From Biomphalaria glabrata (Eukaryota; Mollusca; Gastropoda; Planorbidae), in contig NC_074715.1 of the NCBI RefSeq assembly GCF_947242115.1, positions 28,002,376 to 28,066,375 on the forward strand: a DNA stretch of 64,000 nucleotides, in the 5' to 3' direction. Made by a program: the position numbers and the translations under genes. Shown here in pieces: positions 49,101-61,100 of the stretch; position 1 is the first letter of the stretch, and the number at the start of each line of letters is the position of its first letter. The notes below the pieces were generated by a model. The model saw only the letters and a program-made list of their open reading frames with translations. It did not search any database and was not told the origin of the DNA.

Positions 49101-52100
49101 TATACACATGGTAAAGGTGGAGCTCTTAACACCACTATGAAATATCAGGGGAAGAGGCAAAAATCTGGAAAGTTAGAATGCTATAGGTAAATGAAAAATA
49201 ACCTTATATTTCTAGTATGGACATGAAATGACTAATACATTATCAAGGACTGAAGTCTGTTTTAATTTCATAGACACCCTTTCTAACCTAAATTTGTATC
49301 TCTGTAGGAAATCCTCAATTTAAATATCTAAATTTTCTGTTTTCACCTCCTAGGAAAGGTCAAGGCCATTGAGCAGGATGTCTCTCAACACCAAGACAGT
49401 AATCAACTTGAGCAACTTGCATATGACAACCCTTTGTACTCTGAAGTAATGGAAAAGACTGAGAAAACAATTACTCAACTCGAGCACAGAACTAAGATTA
49501 GAACTGAGAACTTTGCTAAAGATGACATTACTGAGCCAAGTCAAACCCAACATAAAGCTAAAAACGTTCCATCTTCTACACAACCAGCTCATGACACTGA
49601 AAATGAACAAAGTGGCAGCACTAAACCAGATAGTATTGAAGATGATGGTAATATAAGAGAGGAGACTCGCCCTCACCCTGAGCAAGAAAAGCCTATAGAA
49701 TATGAAAAATATGGTGCAAGGCCTAAAGTATACTCACAGGTAAAAAATCCTAGCCAACCAAATCCAAAGGATAGCACAAAAAGAGCTCAACAAAATGATG
49801 CCCTTCCATCTACAGCTCCACAAACTAGAACCCAAAGAGCTGCCTTATCTCGCATTGCACCAGAGGTAGTGCTAGAAACTAGAACCCAGAGAGCTGCCCC
49901 ATCTCGCATTGAACCAGAGGTAGTGCTACAAACAAAACCTAAACCTTCCAAAAAGAAAAAGACCAAAGCCAAATATCTATTCCCTTACATGTCTTTGCCA
50001 CCAATATCTGGAGGATCCCCTCCCAATGTTACTGGAAAGGATAAAAAGCGTGTCAAAAAATTAAGTGAAAGTGAAGATAAACCAAAAGTTGGCACTAAAA
50101 AGTCGGTTGAAAAAAATCCTTTTAAAAGTTTAAATGTTGATAATTCAGAAACTGACTCAACAGTGTGTGAAGAGACCACTTCACCCACATTTTTGTCTAG
50201 AATCTTCAATCGTAATAGGTCTCAATTCTCAACTACTAAGCACAAAAAGAAAGATAAAGTGAAAAAAGGAAGCAGTTTGACCACAGCAGATTCAACCAGA
50301 GATACAACTACTGCATCCATTGAAACTCAGTATCAACAAACAGAGCATTCAGGATTATTACAATTCTTCAGAAACACTTTGACCACAGTTTTTAGACATA
50401 AGCCAGAATTTAACACAGCCTGTGATAGAAGGGGTTATGTAAATGAAGAGTTAAGACATTTTGAAATAAATCCTGTTGGTTTAGCTAGTGGTATCAGAAG
50501 ACGTCTGCTGGTTGAGACTTTGTGGAAAATTATTGGTAAGCTGTGAACATTTTAAAAATCTTTTTAAACTAACACATGTGCAAACCATAAATTAACACTT
50601 AATGTCTAGTTTTAGCTTTAATGCCAAGGACATAGGCATATCCATAAACTAACACTTAAAATCTAGTTTCAACTTTAAGAATACCCAAGATATGGGCACA
50701 ACCTCTGTAATTTAACTCAAGATCATTTTTTTCTCAGCTCCTCTGGACATTGAAGTTAGTATAGAGTCAGAGCGTGACTTCAGAGATCACATGACTGAGT
50801 GCCCAAACATAAAAAAGCATAACGTAAGCATGTTGATACAGAGCTTCACACTGAAAGAACTGCCAAGGCGTTACAAGGTAGAACAATTTATAGAGTTTTT
50901 AAAACGATTTTCTGATACAGTTGCACAAGTGATAACTACTGAAGTTAGTGTAGACAGGGAAGAGGGAAATCCAATGTCTGCTCTTGTGGGTGAGCATTTT
51001 CTACGTGCTGGCAGTGGTTACATCATGGACAGAAAAATATCACTTTTTCCCAATTTATCCAAAGGACCATGTCCATGCCCTGAATGTAAAAACTCAGGAA
51101 GAGGTAAAGAAACCTGGGCACTTTTCGAACTGAGTACAAGCAAGACATTTATACATGATGATTATGAAGCTGAAAGAGCAGTCATCAAACTCTTCTACAA
51201 TGGCATAGACTGCCATGTTAGTCTTCTTTATGGCTTGGGCCTTTCTGCTCATCAGATTCCTGGTGACAGTACTATCATCAATTGTTGTACACATGATGAG
51301 CATGCCATCTCTGTGCTTCAAAAAATTCTTCCTGGTCAACAAAAGATGTATGAATCAATGCAGACTATATTTCAATATGAAGAATCCCTCCTAGTGATGA
51401 TATCCCAGCCTCATGGGTTAGAGAAAAAGATTGCCATCACCCAAACAATAGAAAAGATAGCTGTTCAGGGGAAAGACAATGATATCTCTCTGTCTAGATA
51501 CACTTACAAGATACCAACTTGTAGAGGTACATGTGGTGCACCTATTTTAATTTTTGGTCAGACTGCCAACATTATCAAGGGTATACATAACCATATGGAT
51601 TCTACTTTTGGGCATCAAGTAGGTCATAGTGTAGCTGCACGTGAATTAGACAAAAACATGAAGTTGATGAGCAAAGTTGACAAAAGGCTTAGACAAAAGA
51701 CAAATGATCAGAAGCCAGTCAATGTTGATTATCAAAGTCCTACTGGTAGCCAGAGTGAAACTACTGCCCAGCACGGTACTACAAGTGGCCATGGTGAAAC
51801 TGATGACTGGGAGGGTACTACAGAAAGTACTAAGAAAATGTTGTAAATATACACTGCCATTACATAGGAATATGAAGACCAGATACAAAATGACTAAAGT
51901 TTAAATAATACAAAACTTGTAGTATAAAACACCCAAGAGGGAATTAACTATGTAGATCTGCACACATGTTAAGGTACTGATAAAGTGAAATTGTAACGTA
52001 TTGTGTTCGAGAGGTTTTTTCAACTGCAAAAATAGAATCAGAAACTATATGAAACAATTTAATGAGAAGGAATGGTTGCAAGGTTACACTACTGAGATTT

Positions 52101-55100
52101 AAGTATTCAGATTATATTGATGGAATTTTGATGTTAATTTTTACTATTGTTAAACTGCAACAGCTATTATTTTAACATTTGTAATTAATTCTGCTGTTTT
52201 ATTGTAACAACTTTTAACTATGATTTTGTAAAATGCTCTTATAAAGATTTAATTTTAGAACTTTTTGTTTAATGTTTAAAGTTATGCCATAAGTTTTTAA
52301 AGTTATTTTTGTGTATAGTGTAAAATGAACATTTTAAAGATGCTTTTAATACAAGTTTTTAAACTTTTGACTAGATTTCATAGTAAATACATTTTTAATT
52401 CCAAAGTTTAAAATTTGATGTCTGTAAGAATAAATGTTCTAAAATGTCTGCTGTTTGTTTGCATATTTATATATTTATCTTTAATGTTGATTAGGCACCA
52501 ACCTCTAAAATGTCAACCGTTACTTCATCGAAAACATTCAAGTAGATCATATCCTCAATGCCCTGTAAAGCAGACGGGGAGTAATCATCATTAGGTACTC
52601 TGTGGGGATAAAAGTATATTGTTTTGTAGAAAATTAAAACATATAAAAGACCTAAACATTTTCATTTAAAAGCTGCAGTAATTATTAGTTGCAGAGACTT
52701 GAATTTAAGTTCTAGAGTTCAAGTTCTTGATGCAAGGCCTTGGCAGAAGAGTATGAGCACACTAAACTTGTTAATCCTAGTACACATTAACCAATGACCT
52801 AGACAACTAACCAAATACATTTCAAATTCACCTACCTACCCTAACCCTATCTACCTTTAAATAATGCATACATTAAAAAATGTCAACAATACATGTATAC
52901 TAATAGACCTTTGGGCTGCTATATGAAGTAAGAATCTAATATTTGAAAACAAGGCTGATTGATATAGCAGGAAGAGATCAACACATTTTTTTTCATGCAC
53001 ACGTTATAGTTTTCAAAATTTTTAATCTCTAATAATTAGTTTAGTAAATCAATGAGAAATGTGAAACATCAAAATTCAAATGTTTTGATTCGTAATTTTA
53101 GATCACTGCAGAAAGTATTTCTGTCCCCTTTGTACTAGTGTTATTCTAAACCAAATGTGTACAAAAACATCAAATGTTAAAGATTTGTATTTCATACTAA
53201 TGTCATAACATTGAAATTAAATGATCAGACTGATTTTTTATTGCAACTGATTCACATGTTGGCATTATATTCATACCCATTATGTTATTGTGATTTAAAC
53301 ATGCCCTCACACTATGAAACTCTTAATTCCACTAAACTTTCCCACAATGCAAGTCTGTCTATTTTGTTTGTCAAGAATTAAAAATACTTGGAGCACTCAC
53401 TTCAGAATCAGTTCTAACTTTTCATTAAAGCTTGGGTTTGGACCTTCACCTCTTCGAGTTCGAACTCTTGATCGCTGAAACATGACCTCTACAAATGGAC
53501 AGACTTGAGCCTGCTAGGAAAGATGGATAAGATACTTGAAAGGGAGAGCACTGACATTTTAATATTACTGCTTAAAGATAAATTAAAACTGTATTCCAAA
53601 GAGATTTGAGATCTAATGATAGTACATAGATTACTTACACTGTATGGGTCAACAACAAGTTTGCTTATAGTGTCCCTAGCAGTGGTATTGCCAGGAGATG
53701 GACTGAAAAATATCAAGAATAACAAAACTATTTTTATTAACAATACTAGAACAAATTTTAATAATGTTGAATTATTGTACAAAAGAAATAAGACAGCTAC
53801 AGGCACTTAGGACTAAAATCATGTTGATTCCAAATCTGAAATCTATAAAACATCTAACAGTCTGTTGTGTATCCAAATATTACACAAGCATGTATATGCT
53901 ATATTTATAGTAACACTGAGGTTAATTGTAATCAAACTGAATTTCCAATTGACTGGACCAATAAAAAGTATATACTTATTAGTCACAAAATCTATAAGCA
54001 AAGGCCTAATTAAGGTTAAAATGAGATTCTGAATGAAGCTTCTTATAAAGACTATTGATTTCATTTCTTAAATGAAGCTTTAATATATTGGATAGCATAC
54101 TTTATTATATTTTTGAAGTGTTGCTAATTTGTTTAATTATTTAAATATATTGCAAACTTAGAAAACAAGCATTGAATGAAAATTAAACTATATCTCAGCA
54201 AATGAGTCATAGTCCACCTCAACCAGATTTTAGCTTTAAAACAAATACATATAATTATTTATATATAATTATTTATTGAGGACTTTGAAAAAGCCGAACT
54301 TCAACTGCATATAAATTTACTCAATATAAAAATGTAAAAATATTTAATAGAGGTTTATTTAAAACATGTTCCTGGTTCAAAGATAAATATTTTTAAAGAT
54401 TTTTTAAATGGACAATTGAATCTATTTGCACATTGTAATATTTTTACCAAATCTATAGTACAGAAATCTTACATGACATTTTGTGTCAATCATACAGAAT
54501 TGCTTTAAAATCTAAGCTATAAACTTTTAGTAGCATTACAATAAGTAGATAAACCTATTTTATAAATATGGCTTCAGAAAAAAAATTAGTTTAAAATTTT
54601 GATTTTTAATGTTTTTACTACTTCAAGACCAAAAGATGAAAGGAAACTCAACAAAAACAATAGAGTAATATGTCATAGTTCAACACTTTGTAAGAATTCT
54701 AATAAAAACTTCAAAGTAATTACAAGAGTAAATCAGAGTTAAATTCAAGTGATCTGAAAAAAATATTAAAGGAAAAAAAATTATCATAAATGTCATTTTT
54801 ATATCATACTAGCATTACACACCGGCTACACCTGTTTTGTTCTAAGCCAGAACATCCCCTTTTATTTTTTAAGCTTCCAATAATCAGGGCACATTTTAAC
54901 AATGAAATGAAATGCTCTCTATTTCGTTCTCTCTCTGGAACCCCTTTTTTTTTTCACCTTGTGTATCATATTATCTCAGAATTAAGACTTGATTTGATTT
55001 GGAACCACCCACTTTATAATGCTTCCCTCCCCCTGAAACACACATGCTTTTGTCCAGTGAATTGTAATAGCACTTATAAGCTCCCCTGGCCTCAACAAAA

Positions 55101-58100
55101 AAGTTAGTCCTATGTATGTACTAATCCATTACTTTTCCTCAGCTTCTCAATTCAATATCTAAATATTGAACAAACTCTTATGTTGCTTTTCAACCTCATT
55201 CCCACACACACTTTCACAACTTTTCTTTTTAGCATCCTCCAATTGATCTGCCCATTACGACACTTTTCAGCTTTTGAATTCCAGATATAGCACCTTCGGT
55301 TTGTTTTACCTTTTTTTAAAATTTTTGCATCCTTTAATCAAAAGACAATAAATGTACAGTAATAGATGTTGCGAATATTTCTTTAGACCAAATATAATAT
55401 ATATTTACCATCTCAGTTACAAAACATTTTTTTTTCATTAGTCCTACTTAATTAAATTTAACATAATTAAGATAATTTAGAAATGTATCACTTCTATTTC
55501 TCAACAACCGAAAAAAAAAAGTTAACTAGTTTGTGTTATCACACCTGGAAGCCGACTTGCGGACAGGAATGAAAGTAGCACGGATGATGTTAATTAAAAT
55601 CTTCACTTCCTGTCCATGAAGAGCCTGAGCAGTGACCTTCTTTCTTTCTTTCCGTATTGGTTTCAATGGACGTCTGGGCTCAGACAAGCGAGTCAGTGCC
55701 TTAAAGATCATTCTGTAAAATTACAGTTCACAAATTAAATAATAGGAATATTTTAATGTGGCATCCACTATTTTAAGGAAAGATCAATAATATATATATA
55801 TTTTTTTATGTATGTTTAAAATTCTGAAAAGCAACAAGGTGTATGATAAATAATAAAGGCTTACGCATAATTTGGTGGTTTGTCTTCATACACCATGTCT
55901 TGCAGAGACCTCTGGTGGGAAGCAAATCTATACTGTGTCATGACTCGATTTTTTATCTGACAAAAATGTTAAACAAAATGTTTTTTTTATAACGTCTGTG
56001 TTCTTTCCCCAAGAATTTTAAGACAAATAAGCTTACAAGGGACTGCTGGAGAATTGAACTTTTTCTTCATGTCTCCAGATTTATTTTCACTGGTTCTGAC
56101 AGAAGACTAAGACTGCTTTATTGATCCTTATGGAAATTTGTTGTGATTACAAGGACTCTTTTCTCATAAAAAGACAATATGATAGAAACATACACATAAA
56201 TAGAGTAGACACAACATAAAAAGAGTTCATTCAGCAACTACACACAGGCATACGTAATATTTTGTTCTCACTTACTAGCTTAATGAATGAAATGAAAGCA
56301 GATACAAAAGAGCTAAAAGAATTTCCTCTAGGCCTATAATTTTTATTCAATTTAAAGATTAATGTGAAACAAAATTAGTAAGAGAGATTAGCTAATAACA
56401 ATTAATTAATATATTTATACATTTGTCCCTTTCTCCCCCTTTTCATGCTGATACTATATTTGTCATGCTCAGAAAGATGTTAAAAAAAAATAAAAAAATT
56501 TACTTTTTGTAAGTACATATTGACTTGTTGTCTGTGTTGCTCCAGATCACCTTTAGCCTGAGGGAGCTGACTTTCTTCTCTCATCTTCTTTTCATACTCC
56601 TACATCACATAAGAAATAGTATGTACGTGTGAATCAATAACATGATTATGTATGACTCCTACATCACATAAGAAATAGTATGTACGTACATGTAAAACAA
56701 TAACATGATTATGTATGATTCCTACATCACATAGTATGTATGTGTGAATCAATAACATGATTATGTATGAACTACTGCATTTCTTTAATGTATTGTAGTC
56801 AAGTCCAAAGATTAGAATAATGGCATAATAATGCTACAAGGAATGTAACATGCAAATTTTGTCTGTTTTGGTCCCAAAAGTACCTTATGTTGGGGATTGC
56901 TTTAAACCCTCTCTTCTTTGGTATGGTATTTCTTTTATGTACTTCTACTTTGGGTCTCAAAGTTAAGTGCTGCCATCTGATTACAGAGTTTTCCAAAGTT
57001 GTTTTTATGAAAGAGTTGCTGTAATGTGTTTTCAATTCATTTAGCATAAACTGAGGTCCATGCAGTTATTTAAAGAATTCTCAGCTGCAGCTTACTTCTT
57101 AAGTAAAAAAAAACGTTGGGTACCCCTTTCAGACCCTGCAATTTTAAGGGCAGATGATGTAAAGGTCATCTGTTTCATGGCTGACAATTAATGAGGGTGT
57201 CATGTGGCCAACACAACAACCAACCACCTTAACTTTACCCCATCAAATGTCAGGTACCTATTGATGTTGGGTGGACTGAAAAATATTCTAAAAATTCTGA
57301 AATTCAAAAACCCAGTCTTCAATAAGATTCAAACCAAAGATCACTTTTCCACTAAGCTCCATTATTTGTTAGAAACTAAAAAGGATTGTCTTTGGTATGC
57401 AGTCATACACAGTATTGGATAAATGCACCTCACTGTGGCATTGTCAGTTAATTAGTTCATACTACAAACATGAGCATTTAACAGGACATCATTATCTGTT
57501 GTGCAGGAATCATTTTAGTAGTCTATTTTTAAAAGCTTTTCTCAGAGCAAAATAATGGGGTTGTCAGAATTACTGCCTGGTACATTTAAATTTTCACCAG
57601 AGAAGTGTTTAATGTCTCATGTATATTTTTATGGTGTGCAGTATGAAATAACATGAGGCTATATAGTTTTGTTTTTTATTATTATTAAAGCAAACTAATT
57701 TTAAAGACAAAGCCAAAAATAAAAAAAACATCTGACCACAGCCAAAAATGTTTAAAGGAAATATAAAAAAATGTGGACATATGAAAGGCATAGACTAAAC
57801 AAAACATTGGCATACATAACATAATTTCCACCTTAAAAATCTCTCTCGGCAGTTCCTTGTCATTAAGTGGAATCATCTGATAGCCTTTAAACATGGGGTG
57901 CTCCTCATCTCGAAAGGCTATCATTTTAAACCTTAAGTTATTTTCAAGATCTTCCAATGAGGCAAAGTTAAATTCTTGCTGCATTGGCTCAAGTCTGAAG
58001 TACTCTCTGGGCTGAAGTAAAGTTTGGTCTCCACCCTTCAATAACAAATAAAATGATTCATTTTAAGATACACTTCTAAATCAATTCAAAAACAAAGACT

Positions 58101-61100
58101 TTGACTTATATTTAACAAAGGAAACAGAACTTTGGCCAGTATAAATTCTCTTAGTGAATATATATCATTAATCACATGATCAACTGTTATACTTCTAAGA
58201 TATATTATACTAATTATGAGCTGATAGAACTAATGTTGATATCTTTTTAACAGCAGTATGTCTTACTTTGAATGTTTAACTTAAATGGCTGTATATACAT
58301 TACATTTCAGTTAATTCTATATTCCACATGTTAATTAAATTATTTGACCAATGTTGAGTGGTTATATCAATAATAAAGCTCTTTATTATTACTAGTGTTA
58401 TTATTATCATCATGAGGCACATTTTAAAGTTGATCTCAACACTTAGTTACATAATGTTCTTAAATGTGTTTTATTTATGACAAGCTTACACTAAGCATAT
58501 AGACAATGTCCTTGTTGTTTGGGTCATTCGGGTCAAGTCTTGATTCTTTGAACCACTGTAAGAGCTTCTCCATGTTAGCCACACCACTGGCGCCAATGGC
58601 AGCTAATGGGTCCAAACGTTTCATCTGACTAATATTGGTAATAAAAAGTTTAGTTACATAAAAAACAAAAAAATATTTTGACTTTGTTCCTTTCTCAGTA
58701 TTTTCTATTTTTGAAAACTGTTAAATGAAGAATTTAATGTAAAAAAACAAGTGCTTCTTTAATTTACGAAACTTGAATAAAGCTATTTAAAAAAAAAAGG
58801 TGTAATGAATGTATGCGGTCATTAAAATCTAGGTCAGGTGCATGGGCTACCTTGTATTCAAAGGCACTAAGACTTTAAAGAGTTAGCTACCTTGAACTAA
58901 ACATTAGGTTGATTATCCTAAGCTTAACTCATCATGCACCAAATTTTTGGTCTAGGTTGGTCACTTTGCACTAAGCATGAAATCTATGTTTGGCATCTTG
59001 CATTACTCTCTAGGCACAAGCATTTCAATTGTTACTTACACAGCTGATTGGAAACCAGAGCCAAATTTTTCTGTTGGAACTAAAGGGAGGCCATCTTCAC
59101 CTACAGCCCAAGCAACACTGGATGTCAACTTTCCTGATGTCATTAAAGTTACAAGGTCAGGTACATGGCCTTCAAACTTAAAGGCAACTCCTGCATAAAA
59201 AGATCAAAATTTAATTAAATAAAAAAACTAGGACAGAGTAAAACCTCTTTATCAAAACCTCTTTATCAAAACCTGTTCAAGGAGCAAGCAGATCTATCAA
59301 ATGACAGTGGTGTCCTAGAATACAAAGGATAAAAATTGTCTAAGATTGGTGTGTTGTAGAGGAGGAGGGCTGCACATGATAGAAGACAGTGCCACAGATA
59401 ACATTTGCTGATTATTTGAAGTTGTGGTTTTTAGGCAAAGAGTTAAGGAGGAAAGCATCTCGCAGGTCACTATAGCTGCTCTGAAAACAATTGAAGTTCA
59501 TCTAAGGTGTGTTGTTGACTCCCATGAGTAAACCTCCTAGTTTATCATTGAAAGGCTAAACTATTTGTATCAAATTTGTTGTGGATAATGTAGAAGAAAA
59601 TGTAAATTGCTACTTTTTTAAATTAAAAATAATTGGATGATTGAAACAAGTCAGACAATTCTTGATACTAAATAAGAGAAACAAACCACTGCCAACGCCT
59701 TCATGCTGATGCTGCACTTTGTCATAGGAACTAAACTCTACATTATCTAGCATCACACTTTGGGAAGTCACAGAAGACTCTGGTATAGGAGCATACAACT
59801 CTGTTAACAGTCTGCCACCTCCAAATCCCATTGTTTCATAGATCTATTGAGAAAACATTTTTCAATAAGATAAATTGCAGGTTTTGACTCAACTTGTCTT
59901 GGACTAAATTCACATTCAAAATTCAACTTGTCTAAGATACAGGGTTGTACAAGTTACCTCATATTTGATGCTTTCTGGCCATTCGACTATCTTCAAGTTA
60001 TAGATCTGACCAAACACTACCTTAAATTCTTGGGTTAATGGTCTATATAGATTTTAAATAAAAGACATCAAGTTTATATGAAGTAAGTCAATATTTGTTG
60101 AATACTCAAATAATAATAATAAGTAAAAAATATTCTCATGATAATTAGAAATAATAATGCTAAAACTATGTTATTTAGTATAAATAAAAAAACAATTAGT
60201 CAGATTAAAATAATGTTTTTCTCACTTAGAAACACCAAAATTCAAGCAAACATCTATTTAGTAAATTTAGATCAAAGGTACAGTAGGTAAAAAAGTGCAG
60301 AAAGTATGATACCAAGTTAAAATATCTGCTGACTTGCTTATGACAAAATCAGAAATATTTTATGGCATTTTGTAAGCCGACACTTGCTACTTATTTAAGT
60401 CTAATATAATTTATTTAGCATTTTTTATTATTATTGCTTTCTAGACATAAAGTATATACATCAGTGCTATTTTAATTAATAAGTAAAGTAAATATACATC
60501 AGTGTTATACCTTTGACCTGTGCGAGAAACTTCTTTCCCATTGAAGAGAATCTTAACATATAGCTTACACTTGGAGACATCTTCTCTCCTCTGCATCTCT
60601 CCTCTATAAAAGATTATAAAGAAGAATTAAGACTGATTTACATACTTAGCATTAGAAAAAAATATCCAATCAACCTTTCCTTTGACTACCTGCTGCATTG
60701 CTCAGGTGGAGACACAGTTGCTGAGTGAGTTAATTCTGGATAGAGCTTTGGCTCACCTAAGAAACAAACAAGAAATACATGCTCTTAAATCAATAGAAAA
60801 TGAAGGAATATGAATACAGCTGTAATTATGTGACACAGAAAGATGTGTTAGTAGTACATTTGATTAAAGCTAATTTAATGTTGAAAGCGCTGTGGCTGAG
60901 CAGTAAAGCATTTGACTTTGAAACCAAGGGTCCTGGTTTAGAATCCTGGTGAAGATTGGGATCTTTAATTTTGGGGTCTTTAGGGTGCCTCTGAGTCCAC
61001 CCAGCTCTACTGGGTACGTGTCATTAAATGGGGAAAAGTAAAGGTGGTTGGTTGTTGTGCTGACCACATGACACCCTCATTAACTGTGGGCCATAGAAAG

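Noticed and set aside
54790-55107. 105-codon plus-strand frame
   Set aside because: Pyrimidine-rich intron DNA, probably an old repeat; no codon-like pattern or known domain.
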